12,405 nt of DNA from an uncultured Clostridia bacterium (GCA_937891895.1 CALATN010000167.1:1-12405), one strand, 5' to 3'. Shown: positions 6,981 through 12,405, numbered from the stretch's first letter. Notes: generated by a model not told the origin, from the sequence alone. Numbers and translations: made by a program.

Positions 6981-7459
6981 TCAAATCCCTCCAATTCTTT
7001 CTTCAGTTTTTCCTTGCCGCGGTAGAAGGTTACTCTTGCCCAACTGTCAGATTTACCGAAAATTTCGCCTATTTCGGCAAAGCTCATATCGGTATGGACT
7101 CTGAGCAGGATTATCTCCCGATAAGGCTCTTCAAGGCGGTGAACAGCCTTATATATTTCGCGGCAGTTTTCACGTTCGAGAATATCCTTATCCTCGGCGA
7201 TTTCCGTTTCATATATATCCTGACCGCTGTTTCTGCGTTCCTTTTTCAAATATGTATAGTAGCAATTCTTAGCAATCGTACAAAGCCAGGTTGTTACCTT
7301 TACCTTTCCGTCAAAACGATTTGCACTCTTTACTGCACGGAAAAAGGTTTCCTGTGTAAGCTCCTCCGCAAGTACAGGGTCACCACACATTGCCAGAAGA
7401 TATTTGAAAACCATATCTGCGTACTTTTTATACGTATCGTCAAGCTTCAGGCTGTTCAC
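6977..7459 (-). CDS. ECF-type RNA polymerase sigma factor
   Basis: A sigma-70 family factor with only regions 2 and 4, 160 residues from the start used here. Region 2 covers YKKYADMVFKYLLAMCGDPVLAEELTQETFFRAV and FDGKVKVTTWLCTIAKNCYYTYLKKERR; region 4 covers LEEPYREIILLRVHTDMSFAEIGEIFGKSDSWARVTFYRGKEKL. The frame stays open upstream to 7525, but that extension overlaps the terminator of the preceding gene, so the start must be later. GTG at 7459 adjoins an AAGGGGG ribosome-site-like run with almost no spacing; CTG at 7450 has a better distance of about seven to nine bases. The start is therefore uncertain by three residues. It is translated with the anti-sigma gene through a four-base overlap. 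Such factors often activate their own promoter. Confidence 0.9.
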   Translation of the reverse strand: MNSLKLDDTYKKYADMVFKYLLAMCGDPVLAEELTQETFFRAVKSANRFDGKVKVTTWLCTIAKNCYYTYLKKERRNSGQDIYETEIAEDKDILERENCREIYKAVHRLEEPYREIILLRVHTDMSFAEIGEIFGKSDSWARVTFYRGKEKLKKELEGFE

Positions 7460-7508
7460 CCCCTTTCTGTATATTAAACTTTTTAATCTGCAAAACGTTA
7501 CAGCAAAA

Positions 7509-7540
7509 TTAAAAAATCTCCCCAAAATTTTGGAGAGATT
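7509..7540 (-). terminator. Rho-independent terminator after the small membrane protein
   Basis: On the minus strand, an inverted repeat (AATCTC at 7515-7520 pairing with GAGATT at 7535-7540, one mismatch, then CCAAAATTTTGG inside) runs into a T-rich tract (complement of the A run at 7511-7516). It begins at the stop codon of the 86-residue protein. It separates that gene from the sigma operon, whose own promoter must lie between here and 7460. Confidence 0.8.
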
Positions 7541-7799
7541 ACTTAATCCTGAAATATTTACGCAGAAGACATATTTCCATTATTACAAGCACTACAGCAC
7601 CTGTGCCATAAAGCCATTCAAGGCCATCGTCTGTTGTCACACAGAAATAGATACATGCAACAATTGTGGCCAAAATTGCCACTGATAAAAATATTACCCA
7701 GCCTTTGCGGAAGCGCTTTGAGCCTGTATCAAAATCGTATGTATCAAAGAAGATTGTAGCCACAAGTTCAAATATAAATTCAATAATATCGTCGAGCAT
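7539..7799 (-). CDS. Small two-pass membrane protein of unknown function
   Basis: 86 residues, not recognised. An acidic, hydrophobic N-terminal helix (MLDDIIEFIFELVATIFFDTYDFDTGSKRFRKG) is followed by membrane segments near 33-54 and 64-79 and a basic tail (LLRKYFRIK). A clear AGGAG site at 7806-7810 lies six bases before the ATG. It lies about 50 bases after the tRNA-Gln pair, with a hairpin between, and carries its own terminator, so it is probably a separate transcription unit or receives read-through from the tRNA operon. It precedes the sigma/anti-sigma pair; a role in the same envelope response is possible but is inference only. Confidence 0.72.
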   Translation of the reverse strand: MLDDIIEFIFELVATIFFDTYDFDTGSKRFRKGWVIFLSVAILATIVACIYFCVTTDDGLEWLYGTGAVVLVIMEICLLRKYFRIK

Positions 7800-7811
7800 A
7801 ATTTTCTCCTA

Positions 7812-7850
7812 TATAAAGAAATTGACCCGACACATATTGTATCGGGTCAT
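7812..7850 (-). terminator. Probable terminator of the tRNA-Gln operon
   Basis: TGACCCGA (7823-7830) and TCGGGTCA (7842-7849) form a perfect 8-bp stem with an 11-base loop directly after the CCA end of the second tRNA. On the minus strand it is followed by ATTTCTTTAT, a weak T tract, so termination may be partial and allow read-through into the 86-residue membrane protein gene. Confidence 0.6.
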
Positions 7851-7926
7851 TGGCTGGGGTGCAGGGATTCGAACCCCGGTAGTGCCTGAGTCAGAGTCAG
7901 GTGCCTTACCGCTTGGCGACACCCCA
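7851..7926 (-). tRNA. tRNA-Gln, anticodon CTG, CCA encoded
   Basis: Reading the minus strand, the acceptor stem TGGGGTG/CACCCCA, D arm GCC-AAGCGGTAA-GGC, anticodon arm CCTGA-CTCTGAC-TCAGG and T arm with GTTCGAATC fold into a normal cloverleaf. The anticodon is CTG, reading CAG (Gln). The discriminator base G and a chromosomally encoded CCA (7851-7853) are present. The sequence is close to the next tRNA-Gln, suggesting duplication and anticodon change. Confidence 0.94.
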
Positions 7927-7970
7927 GTATATAAGTTCGCTGAAAAGTTCATTACAACGAACTTTTTGAC
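7927..7970 (-). other. Spacer between the two tRNA-Gln genes with an inverted repeat
   Basis: The 44-base spacer contains AAAAGTTC (7943-7950) and GAACTTTT (7959-7966), an 8-bp stem with an 8-base loop. It may help separate the two tRNAs during processing. There is no convincing promoter in it, so the CTG tRNA is probably co-transcribed with the TTG tRNA. Confidence 0.5.
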
Positions 7971-8046
7971 TGGCTGGGATAGGTGGATTCGAACCACCGA
8001 AATGACGGAGTCAAAGTCCGCTGCCTTACCGCTTGGCTATATCCCA
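7971..8046 (-). tRNA. tRNA-Gln, anticodon TTG, CCA encoded
   Basis: On the minus strand, acceptor TGGGATA/TATCCCA, D arm GCC-AAGCGGTAA-GGC, anticodon arm GCGGA-CTTTGAC-TCCGT and T arm GGTGG-TTCGAAT-CCACC give a full cloverleaf. The anticodon TTG reads CAA (and, with wobble, CAG). G discriminator and encoded CCA at 7971-7973. It is the first gene of the tRNA pair and lies about 40 bases after a good promoter. Confidence 0.95.
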
Positions 8047-8088
8047 TTATATCGGATATATCAGCGAATCTCTTCAAGCGACTTATAT

Positions 8089-8117
8089 ATATTATCATAT
8101 TTTGCCTTGTTTGTCAA
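8089..8117 (-). promoter_or_regulatory. Promoter of the tRNA-Gln pair
   Basis: On the minus strand, TTGACA (8117-8112) and TAATAT (8094-8089) are 17 bases apart, with a TGA just before the -10 element that resembles an extended -10. The start would fall near 8082, about 36 bases before the first tRNA. It sits within the 108-base gap after recR, in which no convincing recR terminator was seen. Confidence 0.7.
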
Positions 8118-8154
8118 TAGGTTTTATCTTTTTCGTCGCATTGCACAAATGCAG

Positions 8155-8760
8155 CTATATTTCATTTCTATTTTCTAACGCTTTGAACAATGTCACCTCA
8201 TCAGCATACTCCAAAGTTCCACCGACAGGCAGACCAAAAGCAAGTCGTGTAACCTTTACTCCAAGTGGTTTAAGAAGCTTAGAAATATACATTGCAGTTG
8301 CTTCACCCTCTACTGTTGGATTGGTTGCCATAATTACCTCATCAACATTCCCCTTCTGTACTCTTGCTAGAAGCTCCTTGACACGAATTTTATCAGGAGT
8401 AATTCCGTCAAGAGGCGAAATAAGGCCGTGCAAGACGTGATATACACCCTTGTACTCGTTGGTACGCTCAAAGGCAGAAATATCCTTCGGTGTTTCTACA
8501 ACACAAATTGTACTGTGATCACGCATAACGTTCGCACATACTGGACAAAGCTCATTGTCTGTTAAATTCTGACACTCTGCACAGCATTTGATTGTACTGT
8601 GGGCACGAATAATTGCATCTGCGAAGTCTTGTGCTTCCTTATCAGTCATACTCATAACGTGATAAGCAAGACGCTGTGCACTTTTCATTCCTATTCCCGG
8701 AAGACGTGCAAACTGTTCTGCCAGAAGCACGAGAGGAAGTGCGGTACTGTTATTGCCCAT
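8155..8760 (-). CDS. recR: Recombination mediator protein RecR
   Basis: RecR works with RecF/RecO to load RecA at single-strand gaps. From the ATG at 8760 the protein has 201 residues, the usual length. A helix-hairpin-helix (LPGIGMKSAQRLA, 20-32) is followed by a four-cysteine zinc finger (C60, C63, C72, C75), then a Toprim domain (ICVVETPKDISAFERT from 85) and HGLISPLDGI at 111-120. The frame extends to a TTG at 8772, but GGAGG at 8766-8770 sits five bases before the ATG at 8760 and inside the longer frame, so 8760 is the start. It is the last protein gene of the dnaX-ybaB-recR cluster, a conserved order in Firmicutes. A strong hairpin separates it from ybaB. Confidence 0.96.
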   Translation of the reverse strand: MGNNSTALPLVLLAEQFARLPGIGMKSAQRLAYHVMSMTDKEAQDFADAIIRAHSTIKCCAECQNLTDNELCPVCANVMRDHSTICVVETPKDISAFERTNEYKGVYHVLHGLISPLDGITPDKIRVKELLARVQKGNVDEVIMATNPTVEGEATAMYISKLLKPLGVKVTRLAFGLPVGGTLEYADEVTLFKALENRNEI

Positions 8761-8782
8761 ATAGACCTCCAAATAGTTTCAA

Positions 8783-8809
8783 CGGCATACACGTGTTCCG
8801 TGTATGCCG
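8783..8809 (-). other. Strong intercistronic hairpin between ybaB and recR
   Basis: CGGCATACACG (8783-8793) and CGTGTATGCCG (8799-8809) form a perfect 11-bp stem with a five-base loop. The minus-strand sequence after it, TTGAAACTATTT, is only weakly T-rich and runs into the recR ribosome site, so it is not a standard terminator. It may attenuate transcription, stabilise the upstream message, or mark an RNA cleavage point. Confidence 0.75.
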
Positions 8810-8825
8810 AAAGATTTGTAGATTA

Positions 8826-9173
8826 TTAGAAAAGACCTGGGAAAGAAACGCCGCCTGTGATTGCGCCCATTTCCTTTTCAGTTGTTTCTTCAATCTTGCT
8901 TACTGTGTCATTGAATGCGCTGATGATGAGGTCCTGAAGCATTTCGATATCTTCCGGGTCAACAACCTCAGGCTTGATAACGAGGTTCTTGATGGACTTT
9001 CTGCCTGTCATTGTTACTTCAACAGCACCGCCGCCAACAGTTGTGGAGAACTCTCTGTTTTCGATATCTTCCTGAACCTCAGTGATCTTTTCCTGCATCT
9101 TCTGAGCCTGCTTGATCATGCTGTTCATATTCTGAGCACCGCCGCCCATTCCCTGTGGTAATCTTGCTTTCAT
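8826..9173 (-). CDS. ybaB: YbaB/EbfC family nucleoid-associated protein
   Basis: A small dimeric DNA-binding protein of the YbaB/EbfC family, found next to dnaX and recR in most bacteria; its exact role is unsettled, with nucleoid association and repair links proposed. The 115 residues are full length. Met/Gly-rich N-terminus (LPQGMGGGAQNMNSMIKQAQKMQEKI), a coiled helix, then the typical ASV-type strand region STTVGGGAVEVTMTGRKSIKNLVIKPEVVDPEDIEMLQDLI and a C-terminal helix (VSKIEETTEKEMG). GGAG at 9180-9183 lies six bases before the ATG. It is preceded by a 118-base gap after dnaX that holds several complementary segments. Confidence 0.95.
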   Translation of the reverse strand: MKARLPQGMGGGAQNMNSMIKQAQKMQEKITEVQEDIENREFSTTVGGGAVEVTMTGRKSIKNLVIKPEVVDPEDIEMLQDLIISAFNDTVSKIEETTEKEMGAITGGVSFPGLF

Positions 9174-9291
9174 TTTTTACTCCGTTTCTCCGCCGTGAAA
9201 AAATTGTTAGTTTAAACGAAATGCCTATCGGCGGAAGACATTCCGTGATTTTACAAATTTATGATTTCGTTTCAATTGAAACGGTAAATCC
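9174..9291 (-). other. Structured dnaX-ybaB intercistronic region
   Basis: This gap contains three overlapping sets of complementary sequence. CGTTTCAATTGAAACG (9268-9283) is a perfect 16-bp palindrome just after the dnaX stop. AAACGAAAT (9214-9222) can pair with ATTTCGTTT (9264-9272), competing with that palindrome. CGGCGGA (9229-9235) can pair with TCCGCCG (9189-9195), placing a stem next to the ybaB ribosome site (9180-9183). On the minus strand a T run (complement of AAAAAA near 9198-9203) lies between. A regulatory or stability role is possible; no known RNA family was recognised. Confidence 0.45.
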
Positions 9292-10872
9292 TTATTGCTG
9301 CTGTTCGACAGGAATATTATTTTCCTGAGCTTTAGACAGGATACCTGCCAACTTGTCGCTATTGGAATTGTTCTCGCTGCCAACATATTTTGTCTTAATT
9401 GCAAGCTTCTCGCCCGTTACAAGATAAATTGCTTCCATAAGCTTTGTAACGTTTTCCTTATTACGAAGAAGCTGGATAAAGAAGCTGTTTGTCGTAGCAA
9501 TAAACATATACCCGCCGCCTTTTTTAGCGAAGGAACCACTTAATGCGCCGTTTACAGAAGGACAAATTTCAGCAAATTTATCAAGAATATCCTGCCATCT
9601 TGGCTCATCTGTAAGCTGAACAGACTTGATTGGAGTAAGGTCTGTTGCTTCAATCTGCTGTTGCGGAGCATACTGTGGTCGTGAATTCTGACGTGTATTC
9701 TGCTGAACAGGCTGTTCTGCAAGCTTGCGTTCAAGCATTTCAATTTTAGCGAGAATTTCAGGACTTGCCACAGTTGCTGTCTGCACGGCAGGCTTGACTA
9801 CACAGAGCTTTAGCAAGCTCATTTCCATTTCAACACGTTTTGCGCTGACTCTTGAGACACGTTCATTGCAGGCTTGGAGAATATCAAGCTTTGCCATTAT
9901 TTCATCGAGGCTGAGTTTATCTGCAAGCATTCTGATACGCTCAAGCTCGTTAGGCATACACACAAGCAGGTCGATATTTTCGGGAACTGCTTTTGCAAGC
10001 ATAATGTTTCTGAACTGAGCAATCAGTTCCTCACAAAGCTTCTGCATATCCTTGGACATATTATAGAGCATATCTATAACTTCAATCGCCTTTGCAGCAT
10101 TGTTATCGGAAATTGCTTCGATAATATCAAACACAGGCTCACGTCCTGCGATACCTGCTGCATTTGAAACGATTTCCAGCGTAACATCGTTGGAAAACGC
10201 AACGCACTGGTCAAGCAAAGAAAGTGCGTCACGCATACCGCCGTCAGCTGTTTTTGCAATAAGCTCAGCAGCTTCGCGGTCGAGATTGATTTGCTCCTTT
10301 TCAGCAACATACATAAGTCTGTCGGTAATATCTGCGGGAAAAATTCTTCGAAAATCGTAACGCTGACAACGTGAAAGAATTGTGGGCAGAACCTTATGGA
10401 CTTCAGTTGTTGCAAGGATAAATTTAACGTGCGGAGGCGGTTCCTCCATTATTTTAAGCAAAGCATTGAACGCTTCCTTAGTAAGCATATGAACTTCGTC
10501 GATGATATAAACTCTGTATTTACATCTTTCGGCGGTATAGACTGCGCCATCGCGAAGGTCACGGATATCATTTACACCATTGTTAGACGCAGCATCGATT
10601 TCCACGATATCTGCAAGTGCGCTTGCGTCTGCGTCGCGGCAGATTTCACATTCCAGACAAGGATTACCGTCAACAAGGTGCTGACAATTGAGAGCCTTGG
10701 CGAGAATACGTGCACAGGTTGTTTTACCCGTACCTCTTGAGCCTGTAAACAGGTAGGCGTGAGCAGTTTTATTGTTAATGAGCTGATTACGCAGAGTTGT
10801 AGTGATATGCGGCTGTGAAACCACATCGTCAAAGGTCATAGGGCGATATTTACGGTAAAGCGCCTTATACAT
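9292..10872 (-). CDS. dnaX: DNA polymerase III subunit gamma/tau
   Basis: The ATPase that forms the sliding-clamp loader and, through its C-terminus, tethers the replicative polymerase. 526 residues. Walker A is GSRGTGKT at 44-51; zinc-binding cysteines are C63, C72, C75 and C78; Walker B is IIDEVH at 123-128; the arginine-finger SRC motif is at 167-169 (ILSRCQRYDF). The clamp-loader domains III follow, then a Gln/Pro-rich linker (PVQQNTRQNSRPQYAPQQQ) and a tau-like C-terminal domain. The frame also begins at a GTG at 10881, but AGGAG at 10881-10885 overlaps that codon and lies eight bases before the ATG at 10872, so 10872 is the start. The ribosome site overlaps the stop of the preceding TPR-like gene. 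No programmed frameshift site was specifically identified. Confidence 0.97.
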   Translation of the reverse strand: MYKALYRKYRPMTFDDVVSQPHITTTLRNQLINNKTAHAYLFTGSRGTGKTTCARILAKALNCQHLVDGNPCLECEICRDADASALADIVEIDAASNNGVNDIRDLRDGAVYTAERCKYRVYIIDEVHMLTKEAFNALLKIMEEPPPHVKFILATTEVHKVLPTILSRCQRYDFRRIFPADITDRLMYVAEKEQINLDREAAELIAKTADGGMRDALSLLDQCVAFSNDVTLEIVSNAAGIAGREPVFDIIEAISDNNAAKAIEVIDMLYNMSKDMQKLCEELIAQFRNIMLAKAVPENIDLLVCMPNELERIRMLADKLSLDEIMAKLDILQACNERVSRVSAKRVEMEMSLLKLCVVKPAVQTATVASPEILAKIEMLERKLAEQPVQQNTRQNSRPQYAPQQQIEATDLTPIKSVQLTDEPRWQDILDKFAEICPSVNGALSGSFAKKGGGYMFIATTNSFFIQLLRNKENVTKLMEAIYLVTGEKLAIKTKYVGSENNSNSDKLAGILSKAQENNIPVEQQQ

Positions 10873-10884
10873 TTCACTCACTCC

Positions 10885-11868
10885 TTATCTGACAAGCTCC
10901 TTCATAGTATCTGTGTTAATTTTCATTGTTTCATCAATTTCGTTTATCAATCCGACAGATTCGGCAATATTGCAGTAATAAACCTTGAAGCCGTTAACGT
11001 CCTCCATACTGCAGCGGACAGCTTCCTTAAAATACTCGTTGCTTTTTTCAAGATCTTTCATTTGCAGACAAGCAAGAGAACAACCGCCCAATGCAAAAGA
11101 ATAATTCATTCCCTCGTCAACAGATTTCTTGAAATATTCAAAGGCCTTTTCACCATCACCTTTTTTCAGGTAAGCAAGGGCGATATCGGTATATATAAAT
11201 TCAAAATAGCTTTCTCTTTCAATGAGCACGTTATAATACTCGATTGCATCGTCAAATCTTCCATTCTGAGCAAGACATCTCGCAGCAAGCAGATAGACAT
11301 CGTTAAGCTTCATTCCGAGGTCAAGGCAAGCTTCAAAATGCTTTACAGCATTTGCGGGATAACCCATCATCTGATAGCAGCGTCCCATATAGAATGATAG
11401 CACGGCTTTCTGATTATCTGTAAGCGGCTTTTCTTCAATTTCTTCCATCTTATCAAGTGATGTATTAAAATCAAAGTTATGCATATCAATTACAGCTTCG
11501 ACAAGCAGATTATTCAGCTTTATATTGGCACGTCGGCTTGTTGTCGGAATATCTCTTGTTCTGTTGACCGCACTGTTCATAGGCTTCATAGCAAAGTAGC
11601 CGCAGATAAGCTTCAAATCGAACTCACTGAGGGCGGACATTGAATATTTCTTATCTGTTCTTCCAAAAGCAACATACGCAAAAACAGATACTACAAAAGA
11701 TACACCCATAGCGGCAAGAACCGGCAAATAATATTCATCTGCCATTTCTGTACCATACACATCCATTGCATAAGCAACGCCTATTATTATACCAAAAAAC
11801 ATATGCAGACAGAGCCACGGAACAAATCTTTTCAGAAGTTCAATAAAGTTATTCCACTCTTCAAGCAT
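10885..11868 (-). CDS. Membrane-anchored TPR-like repeat protein
   Basis: 327 residues. Two membrane segments lie near 15-35 and 48-68, followed by a cytoplasmic or outer linker and, from about residue 120 on, helical repeats of tetratricopeptide type: LSFYMGRCYQMMGYPANAVKHFEACLDLG, VYLLAARCLAQNGRFDDAIEYYNVLI, and YTDIALAYLKKGDGEKAFEYFKKSVDEG each have the A-Y/G-A spacing of a TPR. Such repeats mediate protein contacts; the partner is unknown. AGGGTGA at 11873-11879 is a fair ribosome site. It follows the SRP RNA gene by 23 bases and precedes dnaX by 12 bases, so it is co-transcribed with dnaX. In Bacillus the SRP RNA gene lies close to dnaX, so a TPR gene between them is a lineage insertion worth noting. 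Confidence 0.85.
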   Translation of the reverse strand: MLEEWNNFIELLKRFVPWLCLHMFFGIIIGVAYAMDVYGTEMADEYYLPVLAAMGVSFVVSVFAYVAFGRTDKKYSMSALSEFDLKLICGYFAMKPMNSAVNRTRDIPTTSRRANIKLNNLLVEAVIDMHNFDFNTSLDKMEEIEEKPLTDNQKAVLSFYMGRCYQMMGYPANAVKHFEACLDLGMKLNDVYLLAARCLAQNGRFDDAIEYYNVLIERESYFEFIYTDIALAYLKKGDGEKAFEYFKKSVDEGMNYSFALGGCSLACLQMKDLEKSNEYFKEAVRCSMEDVNGFKVYYCNIAESVGLINEIDETMKINTDTMKELVR

Positions 11869-11891
11869 TAAATCACCCTAAAATAAAATAA

Positions 11892-12015
11892 TCCGATACA
11901 TAGGTGTGCAGGCTGACTGCGGCACACAGAACGTTCCGCTTAATGCTGCTCGGTTCCCCGCCTGACATGGTTCACGGTGTTCCGTTGCACAGGGCCCGCA
12001 CACCTATATATCGGA
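11892..12015 (-). ncRNA. ffs: Signal recognition particle RNA, small (4.5S-like) type
   Basis: On the minus strand the hallmark helix-8 core is readable: CAGG-CGG-GGAA-CCG-AGCAGC, the asymmetric-loop and GGAA tetraloop elements that bind Ffh, preceded by GTGAACCATGT. The ends form a long stem, TCCGATATATAGGTGTGC with GCACACCTATGTATCGGA, 18 pairs with one wobble. The size of about 124 bases indicates a short 4.5S-like form without an obvious Alu domain, unlike the ~270-base RNA of Bacillus. A TTATTTTATTTT-like tract follows the stem on the minus strand and may terminate it. Exact ends are estimated from the stem. Confidence 0.93.
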
Positions 12016-12035
12016 TATACTCCGTAAGTGTTTAT

Positions 12036-12064
12036 ATTATACCACACATTTCACAGCTTTGCAA
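12036..12064 (-). promoter_or_regulatory. Promoter of the SRP RNA
   Basis: On the minus strand TTGCAA (12064-12059) and a perfect TATAAT (12041-12036) are 17 bases apart, with TGG directly before the -10, giving an extended -10. The transcript should start near 12029, slightly before the SRP stem. Read-through would also supply the TPR-like gene and dnaX. Confidence 0.87.
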
Positions 12065-12126
12065 GTATTTTTCAAAAATTTCTTGTCATTTATCATATTT
12101 GCATCAGAGCTTTTTTGTAAAAGTAA

Positions 12127-12155
12127 TTGAAATAGAGAGAATTATATGGTATAAT
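12127..12155 (+). promoter_or_regulatory. Promoter of the Rpn-like fragment
   Basis: TTGAAA (12127-12132) and TATAAT (12150-12155) are 17 bases apart, again with TGG just before the -10. It points away from the SRP RNA promoter, so two strong divergent promoters lie about 90 bases apart. Confidence 0.8.
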
Positions 12156-12195
12156 TAAATTACAAAGCTTAAATACATAAAGGAGGATTTTGGGT

Positions 12196-12366
12196 TTGAG
12201 AGAACTAAAAGATCTGAATTTGTGTGATGACTTTCTATTTAAAGAAGTCATGAAAGATGAGAAACTCGTAATCGACTTTCTTGAAATGGTACTTGGATTA
12301 AAAGATAAGATTAAAAAAGTTGACTGCGACCAATTGTTAACAAAATTTGTCACAGCCAACCTTTAA
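12196..12366 (+). pseudogene. 5' fragment of an Rpn-family (PD-(D/E)XK) nuclease/transposase gene
   Basis: Translation from TTG at 12196 gives 56 residues beginning MRELKDLNLCDDFLFKEVMKDEKLVIDFLEMVLG, which resembles the N-terminus of Rpn/YhgA-like recombination-promoting nucleases, widely multiplied in gut Clostridia and usually 250-320 residues long. A strong AAGGAGG site near 12180-12186 and a strong promoter precede it, so the 5' end is intact. After about residue 45 (KKVDCD) the expected family sequence is not seen, and the frame ends at TAA (12364-12366). Either the gene has been broken by an insertion or rearrangement near 12325-12340, or a sequence change hides the rest beyond the window. 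The PD-(D/E)XK catalytic residues lie further along in this family and are absent, so no activity is expected from this piece. Confidence 0.6.
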
Positions 12367-12405
12367 TACCATATCAATCGCTATTTCTGCACCACCTCGA
12401 AACCG
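12337..12405 (-). other. Possible 3' end of an open frame entering from the right
   Basis: On the minus strand the last 69 bases read as 22 sense codons (RFRGGAEIAIDMVLKVGCDKF C) before a TAA at 12337-12339. This could be the C-terminus of a gene in an element that interrupts the Rpn-like gene, with its end at about 12335. The piece is too short to identify, and an open run of this length can occur by chance. Confidence 0.25.

Noticed and set aside
7460..7525. Upstream extension of the sigma factor to 7525
   Set aside because: The extension overlaps the terminator of the preceding gene and lacks family similarity; region 2 begins after residue 26 of that frame.
8138..8152. Small inverted repeat GCATT-GCACA-AATGC after recR, considered as a recR terminator
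   Set aside because: Only five pairs, and on the minus strand it is followed by an A-rich, not T-rich, tract.
7666..8178. Plus-strand open frame of 170 codons across the tRNA genes
   Set aside because: It runs through both tRNA-Gln genes and part of recR in antisense; such frames over tRNA clusters are a common false call.
10100..10740. Plus-strand open frames opposite dnaX
   Set aside because: Antisense shadows with no ribosome site; the minus strand holds an unmistakable dnaX.
12093..12359. Minus-strand 88-codon frame at the right edge
   Set aside because: Low-complexity Ser/Phe/Leu-rich translation across promoters and the Rpn start; no ribosome site; shadow frame.

Overview
The window looks like low-to-moderate-GC Clostridia, most likely an Oscillospiraceae/Ruminococcus-type gut or rumen anaerobe. 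Supporting signs are strong AGGAGG-type ribosome sites, a Rex regulator, an Aquifex/clostridial-type aconitase, the Firmicutes order SRP RNA - dnaX - ybaB - recR, and an Rpn-type nuclease start typical of these genomes. The genus is inference. I see no CRISPR array, intact prophage or complete insertion sequence. Most of the window is housekeeping, and I do not claim a new system.

Plus-strand block (about 1-5780). The tail of an effector-binding regulator ends at 281 and is followed by a terminator. A near-consensus promoter (369-397) then drives a tightly packed run: aconitase, a two-pass small membrane protein, a cysteine-rich DUF3795 protein with a membrane tail, a two-pass membrane protein of unknown function, NADP-isocitrate dehydrogenase, and the NADH-sensing repressor Rex. 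Aconitase and isocitrate dehydrogenase together convert citrate to 2-oxoglutarate for glutamate synthesis. Rex at the end suggests a link to the NADH/NAD+ ratio. No convincing Rex operator was seen, so that link rests on gene order. A bidirectional terminator (5787-5818) closes the block.

Minus-strand block (about 12041 down to 5817), in transcription order: a promoter and a small SRP RNA, a membrane-anchored TPR-like protein, dnaX, ybaB and recR; then two tRNA-Gln genes (anticodons TTG and CTG) with their own promoter; a two-pass small membrane protein with its own terminator; and an ECF sigma factor overlapping its zinc-finger anti-sigma partner, whose large outer domain is unrecognised. 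The dnaX-ybaB and ybaB-recR gaps hold inverted repeats that could form RNA structures.

Right edge (12127-12405). A strong plus-strand promoter and ribosome site lead into the first ~45-50 codons of an Rpn-family (PD-(D/E)XK) gene that then loses similarity and stops. The last 69 bases could hold the end of an oppositely oriented reading frame. This may be an insertion or rearrangement junction, but the window ends too soon to tell.
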